Source: JACKFB01 sp041389525 | Lineage (GTDB): Bacteria > Myxococcota_A > UBA9042 > PHBI01 > JACKFB01 | Direction: 5' to 3' | NCBI GenBank assembly: GCA_041389525.1 | Contig: JAWKRR010000079.1 | Location: 1 to 28,111, forward strand | DNA length: 28,111 nt | In this document: piece after piece, positions 15,063 through 23,372 of the stretch | How positions within the stretch are numbered: position 1 is the first letter of the stretch | Layout of the letters: each line of letters begins with the position of its first letter | Made by a program: the position numbers and the translations under genes | The notes under the pieces: generated by a model | What the model saw: only the letters and a program-made list of their open reading frames with translations | Databases searched by the model: none | What the model was told of the DNA's origin: nothing

Positions 15063-16805
15063 ATGCATCGTTTGATCTGTCGGAACTTTGCCGCGGCGCT
15101 GGTGGCGGCCGCCCTCGGGTGCTGCGCGCTCGCTCTGAGTGCGGTCGCGTCGCCGCCACCGGACTACGTGCTCGGCCCGGGCCAAGAGGCGCGGATTCGC
15201 GCGCTGCTGGAGGCGGGCGGGCCGCTGGATGGTCGCCTGGAGTTCCAGGAGGCGAAGGTCGAGGTCGATCGGATCCGCGTTCGCTACGCCGCCCCCGGGG
15301 AGGGCGGGAGGGTCTTGGAGGCGACGCTGGTGCACCCGTCGGACGGGGTGGGTCACTTCGCGGTCGCGGTCAGCGGGACCAGCCAGGATGACGTCGCCTT
15401 GGTGGCGCTGCGGGCGCGGGTGGCGGCGGCAGACTTCGACCCGTGGACGCGGGCGGGCGGCGCGATCGCGGCGCCGGGAGGGGGGGGAGTCGACGAGATC
15501 ACCGTGGCGGCGCGGCGGGAGATCACCGAAGCGCTGCGGGCGTGGCACGTGGGCGAGGAGGCGAGCGCGCGCAAGCGATTGGACGATCTGCGAGGTAGCG
15601 CCTCGCGAATCGGAGGGGCGCGGCTGGAGCTGGCGGAGGCGTACTGGCGCATCGGCGACGGGGCGGTCGGGCGGAGCGAGGCGGCGATCGGGCGCGCCGA
15701 GGCCGACGGTCGCGGCGACGCGGTGGGCAAGGTGCGCGGGGATGTGCTGGGCGGCGCCGACCTCACGGTGGCCGCGGTCACGGACGTGCTGAGAGCGTTC
15801 GACGCGCTGTGCGAGGCGGGCCCTGTCGCCGACGCGTACTCGGCCGTGGGCGCGCAGGCGAAGGGGCTGGCGCTGCTCGAGCAGGCGGCGGCCGATCCGC
15901 GCTGCGACCGGGCCCTCATCGCGCTGACCGACTGGCTCATCGACGCGTCGCGCTTCGAGGAGGCCCTGAGGGTCAGCGAGCCGCTGATGGCCCGCAGCCC
16001 CGACACCGCCGACGTCCGCGCGCGGCGGGCGCGGGCGCTGATGGCCCTGGGCCGCCCGCAGGAGGCCGCCGAGACGCTGGAGCCCGTGGCGTGGGCGAGC
16101 GCGGACAGCGGGCTCATCTCGTCGCTGCTGGGCGCCTACAACCGCGTGCCCGACGCGGCTTGGCAGAAGGCGAAGCGCGAGGAGCTGCTCAAGCGCGCCG
16201 AGGCCGACCCGGACGACCACATCGCGGCCTTCCTCGCCGGCGTGCTGCTTCATTATGAGGGGCAGTTCGAGCGCTCCGACGCGATGCTGCGGCCGCTGCT
16301 GCCCATCTTCGGCAAGCAGCCACGGCTCTTCATCTATCTGGGGATGAACGCCTTCAACTTGGAGCGCCGCGACGAGGCTCTGGCCCTCATCGAGCAGGCG
16401 ATGACCCTCGAAGCGCCGGACCCGGACGTCTACTACTGCCGCGCCGAGATCTTCCGGTGGACCGACCCCGCGCTGGCCCTGGCCGACCTCGACCGCTACC
16501 TCGCCGAAGAGCGAGGCAGCGCCACGCAGAACGAGAAGAAGACCCAGCGCGTCGTGCGGATGCGCGAGCTGTTGGCGGCCTGCGTGGAGCGCGGCGCCCC
16601 GATCCCCTGCGCCGGCCCGTGGGAGCATCCGCGGGGGCACGAGGCGAACCGCGACCCGGCGCCGGCTGCTCCTGGCGACGAGGCGGCGCCGGCCGAAGCC
16701 AGCGCGGTGCCCTGGAAGTGGCTGGGCGCGGGCGGGGCGCTGGCGCTGGGACTCCTGGCCGCCTGGACGGTGGCGCGGCGCCGGCGGGCCGACGGGCCGA
16801 GCTGA
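15063..16805 (+). CDS. secreted, C-terminally anchored TPR protein (unknown family)
   Basis: 580 residues. The ATG at 15063 gives a proper signal peptide (MHRLICRNFAAALVAAALG, cut near ALSAVAS-PPP). Residues 36-105 form a domain I do not recognise, with VLGPGQEARIRALLEAGGPL and VEVDRIRVRYAAPGEGG. The next gene carries a related domain. A helical region and at least four to five tetratricopeptide-like pairs follow (for example FEEALRVSEPLMARSPDTAD, MALGRPQEAAETLEPVAW, YLGMNAFNLERRDEALALIE). A membrane helix at about 550-569 and ARRRR end the protein, so most of it should lie in the periplasm. No clear ribosome site is seen. Its stop overlaps the start of the next gene by one base (TGATG), so the two are coupled. 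Confidence 0.8.
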   Translation: MHRLICRNFAAALVAAALGCCALALSAVASPPPDYVLGPGQEARIRALLEAGGPLDGRLEFQEAKVEVDRIRVRYAAPGEGGRVLEATLVHPSDGVGHFAVAVSGTSQDDVALVALRARVAAADFDPWTRAGGAIAAPGGGGVDEITVAARREITEALRAWHVGEEASARKRLDDLRGSASRIGGARLELAEAYWRIGDGAVGRSEAAIGRAEADGRGDAVGKVRGDVLGGADLTVAAVTDVLRAFDALCEAGPVADAYSAVGAQAKGLALLEQAAADPRCDRALIALTDWLIDASRFEEALRVSEPLMARSPDTADVRARRARALMALGRPQEAAETLEPVAWASADSGLISSLLGAYNRVPDAAWQKAKREELLKRAEADPDDHIAAFLAGVLLHYEGQFERSDAMLRPLLPIFGKQPRLFIYLGMNAFNLERRDEALALIEQAMTLEAPDPDVYYCRAEIFRWTDPALALADLDRYLAEERGSATQNEKKTQRVVRMRELLAACVERGAPIPCAGPWEHPRGHEANRDPAPAAPGDEAAPAEASAVPWKWLGAGGALALGLLAAWTVARRRRADGPS

Positions 16806-19804
16806 TGGGGGGCCTGTGGGTCGCGCTGGCCCTCTGCTGCGGCGTCGCGGGGCTGCCGCCCGGACAGGGGGATTCGGCCCCTGAGCTGGTGCTGGAGCCC
16901 GGCCAGGAGCGGGCCGCGGCGCGGCTGCTCGGGGCCGGCGACGACACGCTGAGCGAAGGCTGGAGCGTCCGCGAGGTGCGCGCGGGGCAGGATCGCGTGC
17001 GGGTGCTCCTCGCGGGGCCTGCGGGGCCCGTGGAGGTGGACCTGCTCGCCCCAGACGCCGGCGGCGCCTCGCTGATTCGGGCGCGGCGCGGGGCGTTCGT
17101 GCCGCCGCCGGAGCTGCCGCGCGAGGTGGCCGACGCGCTGCGACGGGCGCTGGACGCCGACGGCGTGGCGCTGCGCTGGCGACGGCTGATGGCGCGCAGC
17201 GACCCCGCGCGGGCCTCCGAAGAGGCTGCGCGATTGAGCACACGCTTGCAGGCGCGGACGGGCCAGGGGGGAGCCGCAGATCTCGGGCTGGCCTCTGGGG
17301 TCGCCGGGTCCGACGACCCTTCGGCGCTCCTCGCGCAGTCCGCGTGGCCGCCACCGGGCACGTTGTCACGCTGGCTCGCCTCGGCGGCACCCGGCGCCAA
17401 GGTGCCCTGCCCTCCGCGAGGCGCGTGCCCGGCCGCGGAGGTCTTGCGGGACCTGGCCGCCGGGCGCCTCGACCCGACCCGCTTGGCCCTGTGGTCCGAC
17501 GAGCCGCGCCTGCTGGCCCGCGCGGCGGCGCTGGCGGCGGACACCGGCAGGCCGGAGCTGGCTGGCTCGCTGCTCGCCCAGGCCCTCATGGCCGAGGGAG
17601 CCGACCCTGAGGCCACCGCGGTGGCGGCCCGCTTCGGGTGGGTCGACGCGGCTACGATTTCCCAGACGATTCCTGACGATTCGACGCCCCTGGACCCGCC
17701 GCCCGTCCTGCCGTGGCTGGCCCTGGCCGCCCTCGCCCTCGCCCTCGCCCTCGCCGCCGGGTGGCGCTCGGGCCGCGCGGCCGAGCGGCTCGCCCTCGCC
17801 CTGGGGCTGCTGGCCGCCGCGGCCCTCGCGTCGTGGCTGCAGGCTCATCAGCCCTCACCGCCCACGGCCCCCGCGCTCGCCTCGCCCTGGCTCGAGCTGG
17901 GCCGCGGCACCGACCTCTGCCGCCCAAGCCCGCCCGCCATCGCGCCGACCGCGTGGCAGGTGCTCGTGCGCTGCCCCGACGGCGCCGCCAGCGTGCGCCT
18001 CAGCGCGGCCGACGACGGCACGCTAGCCGCGGCCGTGAACACGCTCGGGAGCTCGTCGGAGCCCTCGCCCGCGCTCGCGCAGTGGCTCGCCCGCGTGCTG
18101 CGCGACGCAAGCGACGCCGGGCTCACGCTAGCCCCGGCGGCCGCCGCTGAGCGCCCCGATTCATCAGCATTTGCCTCACGGTTCACCACGCGGCGGCCGC
18201 TCGACCGCGCCGCCCTGCTCCTCGCCGGACCCACCGTGCTGCTGGCTCTCTTCGCGGCGCTCGCCCTCTTCTCCCAGGCCCTCGCCTCCCTCGCGTCCCA
18301 CGCCCGCGCCCAACCCGCCTGGGGCCGCTGGCTCGCCCTCGCCGCCGCTGTCGCCGTCGTCACCCACGTCGTCGCGCCCGGCCGCCTCGTGATGGTCTTC
18401 GACGGCTACGCGCAGACCCAGGCCCTCATCGCCATGGAGCCGCTCCGCTACGGCGCAGGCGCGAACTGGCTCTACGGCCCGCTGCTGGCCTTCTGGCCCG
18501 ACCACGCCGCGGTCCAGCTCGCCAACCGGGTCTACGGCCTCGTCGGCCTCATCGCCCTGTGGGCCCTGGCCTCGCGCCTGTGGCCGGCCCGCCCCGCGCT
18601 GACGACCCTGCTGGCGCTGACGACGGCGACCGCCCCGCTCCTCTGGCGCGACCACGCGTCGGAGTCGATCCTAGTCGCCCCGACCGCGCTGCTGCTGCTT
18701 GGGGCCTTCGGAGTCGCCACAGCCCGAGATCGCGCCTTCCCCCTGCTCCTGGCGGCCCCCTGCCTCGCCGCGGCGGCCCTGTCCCGCCCGGAGTTCGGCC
18801 CCGCCGCCCTCGCCCTCGCGGCGCTCGTCCTCGCCACCCGCCGCCCCCGCTGGGACGCCCGCGGCTGGCTGGCCGCCGGGCTCGCCACCCTGGCCGCGCT
18901 GAGCCTCGCCCCACCGCACCTCGCCCTGGTCCGGCGCGTCGTCGCCTGGCTGGTCGAGACCTCGGCCCTCCCCGGCCTCGACGGCCTGTGGCCCCGCGCC
19001 GCCCAAGACTTCCTCCACCTCGGCGGCTTCGACGTGGTCCTGCACGTCGGCCCCGCCCTGCTCGCCGCCTTCGTCCTCGCCTCGCTCTTCGCCGGCCGCG
19101 ACGCCTGGCTTGCCCTCGGCCTCATCGCCCTGGCCCTGGCTTGGACAGCGCTCACCCGCGTCGACCTTCCGGCGATCTCCATCGCCCGCGTCCACGCCCC
19201 GCCCTGGCTGCTCTTCGCCCTCGTAGGCGCGCTGGGTGCCGACGTCCTCTGGTCCGCCAGCGCTCGCCTCCCCACGCGCCACGCCCGCCCGGTCGTCCTC
19301 GGCCTGCTCGCCCTCGCCTGGCTCGCGACGGCGGCCGCCACCCTCGCCCCGCTCTACGCGCCGACCAACGCCGACACCGAGGAGCTGCTGCTGCGCGCCA
19401 CCGCCGACCACCTGCCCACCGGCCGCGTCTGCCTCGCGACCCTCGACGAGACCGACCCGCCGCCCGCGGGCAAGACCCCTCGCTTCTTCCCCTACTACCT
19501 GCTGGCGAACCGCACGCCCGCTCCCACCCTCACCAGCCTCGCCGCCCTCAAACCCAGCGCCCCCGCCTGCGCGGACGGCGCCTTCGCGCTGCTCGGGGTG
19601 CGCTGCTACATGGCCCTGCGCGAGGACGCGACCGCGGGCCCGCCGCCACCGGGCGCGCCGATGGTCGCAGGCTGCCAAGCCTTCGCGGACCGCCACCGCC
19701 TCGAGCCCGTCGTCGGCTACGACGCCCCCAACCACGGCGACCACGGCTTCGACCTCTACCCGGCTGGCCCCACCCTGCGCGTCGGCCTCTACCGCGTCCG
19801 CTAG
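16805..19804 (+). CDS. large polytopic membrane protein, possibly GT-C/GT39-like
   Basis: 999 residues from the ATG in TGATG. Order of parts: signal-like helix (1-20); domain related to that of the preceding protein (about 28-100; LVLEPGQERAAARLLGAGDD, then GQDRVRVLLAGPAG); helical region; two membrane helices (about 300-320 and 329-347); a second soluble stretch that looks like another copy of the domain (about 357-450; VLVRCPDGAASVRLSAADDG, then ALAQWLARVLRDASDAG); about ten membrane helices (about 465-850) and a C-terminal soluble part (about 855-999) with several cysteines. The loop VFDGYAQTQALIAMEPLRYG after helix 4 resembles the first outer loop, with its acidic residue, of GT-C membrane glycosyltransferases, but this is a weak fold-level guess. 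It shares its CTAG stop with the convergent SRAP gene. Confidence 0.72.
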   Translation: MGGLWVALALCCGVAGLPPGQGDSAPELVLEPGQERAAARLLGAGDDTLSEGWSVREVRAGQDRVRVLLAGPAGPVEVDLLAPDAGGASLIRARRGAFVPPPELPREVADALRRALDADGVALRWRRLMARSDPARASEEAARLSTRLQARTGQGGAADLGLASGVAGSDDPSALLAQSAWPPPGTLSRWLASAAPGAKVPCPPRGACPAAEVLRDLAAGRLDPTRLALWSDEPRLLARAAALAADTGRPELAGSLLAQALMAEGADPEATAVAARFGWVDAATISQTIPDDSTPLDPPPVLPWLALAALALALALAAGWRSGRAAERLALALGLLAAAALASWLQAHQPSPPTAPALASPWLELGRGTDLCRPSPPAIAPTAWQVLVRCPDGAASVRLSAADDGTLAAAVNTLGSSSEPSPALAQWLARVLRDASDAGLTLAPAAAAERPDSSAFASRFTTRRPLDRAALLLAGPTVLLALFAALALFSQALASLASHARAQPAWGRWLALAAAVAVVTHVVAPGRLVMVFDGYAQTQALIAMEPLRYGAGANWLYGPLLAFWPDHAAVQLANRVYGLVGLIALWALASRLWPARPALTTLLALTTATAPLLWRDHASESILVAPTALLLLGAFGVATARDRAFPLLLAAPCLAAAALSRPEFGPAALALAALVLATRRPRWDARGWLAAGLATLAALSLAPPHLALVRRVVAWLVETSALPGLDGLWPRAAQDFLHLGGFDVVLHVGPALLAAFVLASLFAGRDAWLALGLIALALAWTALTRVDLPAISIARVHAPPWLLFALVGALGADVLWSASARLPTRHARPVVLGLLALAWLATAAATLAPLYAPTNADTEELLLRATADHLPTGRVCLATLDETDPPPAGKTPRFFPYYLLANRTPAPTLTSLAALKPSAPACADGAFALLGVRCYMALREDATAGPPPPGAPMVAGCQAFADRHRLEPVVGYDAPNHGDHGFDLYPAGPTLRVGLYRVR
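17731..17754 (+). repeat. four tandem CCTCGC hexamers in a membrane-helix codon run
   Basis: CCTCGC is repeated four times without change within the first internal membrane helix of the 999-residue protein (coding alternating Ala-Leu). Copy-number change would alter helix length by two residues without a frameshift. Confidence 0.6.
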
Positions 19805-20475
19805 TCGAGCGGCGCGCGACAGTCCGGGTCGTCGAATCGCACGTTGCCGACTCGCTCGGAGACGCGCCACGCCTCCATGCCCTCGGCTTCGTAGGGCTGT
19901 GTCAATTCGCCCACCTCGGCGGCGCCCAGCTCGCGGTTCAGCCAGCGGTCAAACCCGTGCCGCGGCACGATGACCGGCATCCTGTCGTGCAGCGCCGCGA
20001 TGAGCGGGTTCGGCCGCGTCGTCAGGATCGCGAAGGTGTCGACGCGCTCGCCCGACTCCGCGTCACGCCAGCGCTCCCACACCCCGCCCAGGGCGAAGAT
20101 CCCGCCGCCGCGCAGCCCCACGTGCCACGGCGTCCGCTTCTTCGCGCCCGTCCGCTGCCACTCGTAGAAGCCGTCGGCGGGGACCAGGCAGCGCCGGCGG
20201 GCGAAGGCGTCGCGGAAGGCCGGACGCGTCGCCGCGGTCTCGACCCGCCCGTTGATCAGCGGCGCCCCGACCCGCCCGCTCGAAAACGAGGGCAGCAACC
20301 CCCACCGCACCGACCGCACGGCCATGCGCTTGTCGGCGCGCGGCCTCACCACCAGCGCGTCCTGACCCGGCGCGATGTTGTAGCGCGGGCTGAAGAGCGG
20401 CAGCTCGTCGGGGTCCAGCTCAAGCCAATCCGCCAGCACCTCGCTGGTCGCGCTGAGCCCAAATCTCCCGCACAC
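19801..20475 (-). CDS. yedK: SRAP domain protein (YedK/HMCES type)
   Basis: 224 residues, the family size. SRAP proteins form a thiazolidine crosslink with abasic sites in single-stranded DNA and so shield them. All active-site residues are visible: Cys2 (MCGRFG, after Met removal), Asn75 in LINGRVET, Glu105 in DGFYEW and His163 in ALHDRMPVI. The lines SPRYNIAPGQ and VRWGLLPSF are also typical. It is divergent from greB with a 66-bp gap. Its stop shares the palindromic CTAG with the stop of the convergent 999-residue gene (4-bp overlap). Confidence 0.95.
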   Translation of the reverse strand: MCGRFGLSATSEVLADWLELDPDELPLFSPRYNIAPGQDALVVRPRADKRMAVRSVRWGLLPSFSSGRVGAPLINGRVETAATRPAFRDAFARRRCLVPADGFYEWQRTGAKKRTPWHVGLRGGGIFALGGVWERWRDAESGERVDTFAILTTRPNPLIAALHDRMPVIVPRHGFDRWLNRELGAAEVGELTQPYEAEGMEAWRVSERVGNVRFDDPDCRAPLD

Positions 20476-20541
20476 ATCGCTCTCCTCGGCCTCGCGCGTC
20501 GACTCTACCGCCCCGCGGCGGCATCGAGTAGCCTGCCCGCC

Positions 20542-21045
20542 ATGGCGGATTGGAAGAACTACATCACACCGCGCGGCTACGCCCGGTTGCGGCGCGAGCA
20601 GGACATGCTGCGCAAGGGCAAGCGACCCATCATCGTCGAGGAGGTCAGCGCGGCCGCGGCCATGGGTGACCGCTCGGAGAACGCCGAGTACATCTACGGC
20701 AAGAAGAAGCTGCGCGAGATCGACCGGCGCCTGCGCTGGCTGGACAAGCGCATCGACGCCGCCGAGGTCGCCGACCCCGCAGTGGACCGCGGAGACGTCG
20801 TCTACTTCGGCGCGACGGTCTGCCTCGCCTACCCGGACGGGAGCGAGCGGACCTACGCGCTGGTCGGCGAGGACGAGATCGAGGCCGATAAAGGCCGGAT
20901 CTCGTGGCGCTCGCCGCTCGGCAAAACCCTCATGCGCCGCCGCGAGGGCGATGAGGTCGTGCTACGCCACGTGGGCGAGAAGACCGTCATCGAGATCCTC
21001 GAGGTGCGTTACGAGGCCCAGGAGCCCGACGATTTCGAGGCCTGA
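20542..21045 (+). CDS. greB: transcription elongation factor GreB
   Basis: 167 residues. Gre factors insert a coiled coil into the RNA polymerase secondary channel and trigger cleavage of backtracked RNA. The start MADWKNYITPRGYARLRREQ and the coiled-coil tip MGDRSENAEYIYGKKKLREID are typical of GreB rather than GreA; Asp43 and Glu46 are the acidic tip residues. The C-terminal FKBP-like domain (ISWRSPLGKTLMRRREGDEV) is complete. The ATG at 20542 is chosen because the family begins there; the frame is open far upstream only as an overlap of other genes. A poor -10 candidate TAGCCT sits 7 nt before the ATG without a -35. Confidence 0.94.
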   Translation: MADWKNYITPRGYARLRREQDMLRKGKRPIIVEEVSAAAAMGDRSENAEYIYGKKKLREIDRRLRWLDKRIDAAEVADPAVDRGDVVYFGATVCLAYPDGSERTYALVGEDEIEADKGRISWRSPLGKTLMRRREGDEVVLRHVGEKTVIEILEVRYEAQEPDDFEA

Positions 21046-21057
21046 GCACACGAGATC

Positions 21058-21252
21058 CTAGTTGCGGCGGGTCTCGTAGTCGTAGCTGATCAGCTCGCCG
21101 CCCTGGTAGGTCATGCGCTCGCGGCGCGACTCGTCGGTGATGGACACGACGCCGCGGTTGTCGTTGGAGAGATCCTTCGCAGCGGCGATCGCCTGGATGC
21201 GGGTCTCAAACGTCTGCATTTCCTCACCATAAGATACTTCGAACATGAACAC
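21058..21252 (-). CDS. 64-residue small protein of unknown function
   Basis: A compact, non-GC-biased sequence (MFMFEVSYGEEMQTFETRIQ..., then RGVVSITDESRRERMTYQGG and a charged ELISYDYETRRN end) that looks like a true alpha/beta miniprotein rather than a chance frame. AGAGGTG shortly before the ATG is a fair ribosome site. The motif VSITDESRRERMTYQGGEL recalls small conserved deltaproteobacterial proteins, but I cannot name a family. It is convergent with greB, with 12 bp between the stops, and divergent from fdhD. Confidence 0.65.
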   Translation of the reverse strand: MFMFEVSYGEEMQTFETRIQAIAAAKDLSNDNRGVVSITDESRRERMTYQGGELISYDYETRRN

Positions 21253-21422
21253 CTCTGTGGCCCAAGAGCGGGCGGTTGGGGGCCGGTGGGGGCGGTCGGC
21301 TTGGTGAGCGCGACGCTGCCAGGGCCCAGCGGGCGCGGAAACTACGCAGGCGGTGACATGTTGTCAATGATGGAGCACGCGGCACCTTGCGGATGTGTGG
21401 CGGGCTGGCGGTGGCTTGGGCG

Positions 21423-21430
21423 GGGGGAGA
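21423..21430 (+). promoter_or_regulatory. ribosome binding site deciding the fdhD start
   Basis: GGGGGAGA ends 5 nt before the ATG at 21436. It favours this start over in-frame starts at 21286 and 21358. Confidence 0.6.
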
Positions 21431-21435
21431 TCGGG

Positions 21436-22317
21436 ATGGACGAACCGGCGATTCGCGAGGTGGTGACGGGGCCTCGGGGTGGGGGCGGGCTGGCGAGTGA
21501 TCGGCTCGCGGTGGAGGAGCCGCTCGAGATCCGGGTCGACGGCGTCGCGTTGGCGGTGCTGCTGCGAACCCCCGGGGACGATCGCGCGCTGGTGGCGGGG
21601 TTCTTGCTGAGCGAGGGGCTCATCGACGGCGCCGACGATCTGGCGGCCATCGAGCCGTGTCTGGAGCCCTCGGCCAGGGAGCGACCGGAGCAGCGCGCGG
21701 GCAGCGAGGACGGGCGCGCGGCGGCCAGCGACTCCAACCGCTTCAACGTCCGGCTCCAGCCCGGGTGCGCGGACCTGGGCGAGCGACTCGAGGCCGCGCG
21801 GCGGCGATTCAGCAGCGGCGCGAGCTGCGGGCTGTGCGGCAAGGCCTCCATCGAGAGCCTGGCGCGTTTGGTTCAACCTCGGGCTGGCTTTTCTCAGGTG
21901 GCGCCTGAGTTTTTGGCGAGCGCGGCTGAGCGGGCGCGCGGCCACCAGCGGCTCTTTGACCTCACCGGCGGCACCCACGCGGCGGTGCTCTTCGGGCCGG
22001 GGCCGGAGCGTGCGGTGGTCGCGAGCGCGGAGGACGTCGGGCGACACAACGCGGTCGACAAGATCGCGGGGCGGCTGCTGCTCGAAGACCGCCTGCCCGA
22101 CGGGCGCTCGGTGCTGTGGCTGAGCGGGCGGGTGAGCTTCGAGATGGTGCAGAAGGCGCTGCTCCTGGGGGTGGGGGCGGTGGTCGCCGTGGGCGCGCCG
22201 ACCAGCCTGGCGGTCGAGCTGGCGCGGGCGAACCGGCTGACCTTGCACGCGTTCTTGGAGGGCGGGCGCTACAACCTCTACGCCGGAGACGGGCTCGTTC
22301 AGAACAGCTCGAACTGA
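21436..22317 (+). CDS. fdhD: formate dehydrogenase accessory sulfurtransferase FdhD
   Basis: 293 residues. FdhD passes sulfur from the cysteine desulfurase IscS to the molybdenum cofactor of formate dehydrogenases. The active-site cysteine pair is SCGLCGKASIE (Cys131 and Cys134). Other family motifs: AVEEPLEIRVDG, EDVGRHNAVDKIAG, WLSGRVSFEMVQKAL and VGAPTSLAVELA. An Ala/Arg/Glu-rich insert at about 78-102 is not usual. No formate dehydrogenase or cofactor gene is in the window, so its partner is elsewhere. The 3' end overlaps the convergent radical SAM gene by 19 bp. Confidence 0.94.
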   Translation: MDEPAIREVVTGPRGGGGLASDRLAVEEPLEIRVDGVALAVLLRTPGDDRALVAGFLLSEGLIDGADDLAAIEPCLEPSARERPEQRAGSEDGRAAASDSNRFNVRLQPGCADLGERLEAARRRFSSGASCGLCGKASIESLARLVQPRAGFSQVAPEFLASAAERARGHQRLFDLTGGTHAAVLFGPGPERAVVASAEDVGRHNAVDKIAGRLLLEDRLPDGRSVLWLSGRVSFEMVQKALLLGVGAVVAVGAPTSLAVELARANRLTLHAFLEGGRYNLYAGDGLVQNSSN

Positions 22318-23342
22318 CGGGCGCTGGACGGGCGCTGGAAGTTGGCGGAGACGGGCTCGGGCCGCTCGGTGTGGAAGCCGAGCCGCTTGATGCTGGACTG
22401 CCACAGCGCCTCGATGGCGTCCCAGCGCTCACCGTGGCCGCTCATACGCGCGCCGAAGCGCGGGTCGTTTCGCTTGCCGCCGCGGCAGTCCTCGATGGCG
22501 TGCATGATCTTGTCGGCGCGGTCGGGGAGGGCCTCGCGGAGGCGCGCTTCGAAGACGCCGGCGACCGGGCCGGGGAGGCGCACCAGGGTGTGGCCGGCGG
22601 TGCGGGCGCCGGCGTCGCGGGCGGCCTCGAGGATGCGGGGGATCTCAGAGTCGTTGAGGCCGGGGATGATGGGCGCGACGTTGACGCCCACGCAGAGGCC
22701 GGCGTCGGCGAGGCGTTTGACGGTGCGGAGGCGGCGCTCGGGCGAGGCGACGTAGGGCTCGACGGCGCGGGCGTTCTTGGTGTCGATGAAGGGGATGCTC
22801 ACCGTGACGTGGCACGAGGCGGCCTCGGTCAGGGCGCAGAGCAGGTCGATGTCACGCTCGATCAGGGTCGCCTTAGTAATGATACCGACCGGCTGTTTGT
22901 ACTCGAGGCAGACCTCGAGGCAGCGCCGAGTCAGCTGGTAGCTGGCTTCTAGGGGCTGGTAGCAGTCGGTGTTTCCCGAGAAGACCAGCACCTCGCCGGT
23001 CCAGCGCGGGCGTTCGAAGGCCTTGCGCAGCAGCTCGGGCGCGTCGGGCTTCACGACGATGGTGCGGTCGAAGTCGGTGCCGGCGCCGTAGCCCAGATAC
23101 TCGTGGGTCGGGCGGGCGTAGCAGTAGGCGCAGCCGTGCCAGCAGCCGCGGTAGGGGTTCACGCTGTGGCGGAAGCTGATGTCGGGGCTCTTGTTCTCGC
23201 TGATGATCTCGCGGGTGTGGTCGAGGAAGACCTCCAGCCGCGTGGCCGGGGGCTCGTCCAGCCACTCGACGGCGGCGCTGGCCCAGGGGTTGGGCGGGTT
23301 GGTCACGCGGTGTAGCGCCGGGCGCGTGGTCGGGTGTGGCAT
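22299..23342 (-). CDS. SPL-like radical SAM protein (PA0069 family)
   Basis: 347 residues from the ATG at 23342. The radical SAM cluster motif is GCWHGCAYCYARPTHEYLG with Cys67, Cys71 and Cys74 (C-X3-C-X2-C), preceded by FRHSVNPYRG. Further motifs are VFSGNTDCYQPLEA, VGIITKATLIERDIDLL and VNVAPIIPGLND. This is the family related to spore photoproduct lyase, often called PA0069/Rv2578c-type; its reaction is not known to me. A LexA-type operator lies 15 nt upstream of the start within the promoter spacer, pointing to DNA-damage control and supporting a repair-linked role. The longer open frame to 23990 is antisense to the divergent lipoprotein gene and was rejected. Confidence 0.93.
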   Translation of the reverse strand: MPHPTTRPALHRVTNPPNPWASAAVEWLDEPPATRLEVFLDHTREIISENKSPDISFRHSVNPYRGCWHGCAYCYARPTHEYLGYGAGTDFDRTIVVKPDAPELLRKAFERPRWTGEVLVFSGNTDCYQPLEASYQLTRRCLEVCLEYKQPVGIITKATLIERDIDLLCALTEAASCHVTVSIPFIDTKNARAVEPYVASPERRLRTVKRLADAGLCVGVNVAPIIPGLNDSEIPRILEAARDAGARTAGHTLVRLPGPVAGVFEARLREALPDRADKIMHAIEDCRGGKRNDPRFGARMSGHGERWDAIEALWQSSIKRLGFHTERPEPVSANFQRPSSARQFELF

Positions 23343-23356
23343 GGGGCCAGCGTGCG

Positions 23357-23372
23357 CTGAACGGACGTTCAG
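23357..23372. promoter_or_regulatory. LexA-type operator (SOS box)
   Basis: CTGAACGGACGTTCAG is a perfect 7+7 dyad around GA and contains GAAC-N4-GTTC, the Gram-positive-type SOS core. With the next base it fits the Myxococcus xanthus LexA consensus as I recall it, CTRHAMRYBYGTTCAGS, at 15 of 17 positions, failing only at two central ones. It lies 15-30 nt before the radical SAM start and about 65 nt before the divergent lipoprotein gene. Confidence 0.7.

Noticed and set aside
15048..17390. 780-codon minus-strand open frame across the TPR gene
   Set aside because: Arg/Pro/Ala-rich with no motif; a product of high GC antisense to a gene with a clear signal peptide and TPRs.
20529..20534. TAGCCT seven bases before the greB ATG as a leaderless promoter
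   Set aside because: Only three consensus matches and no -35 box; too weak to call.
18559..20541. Long in-frame extension upstream of greB
   Set aside because: It runs through the polytopic protein and SRAP genes in a shadow frame; GreB begins at 20542.
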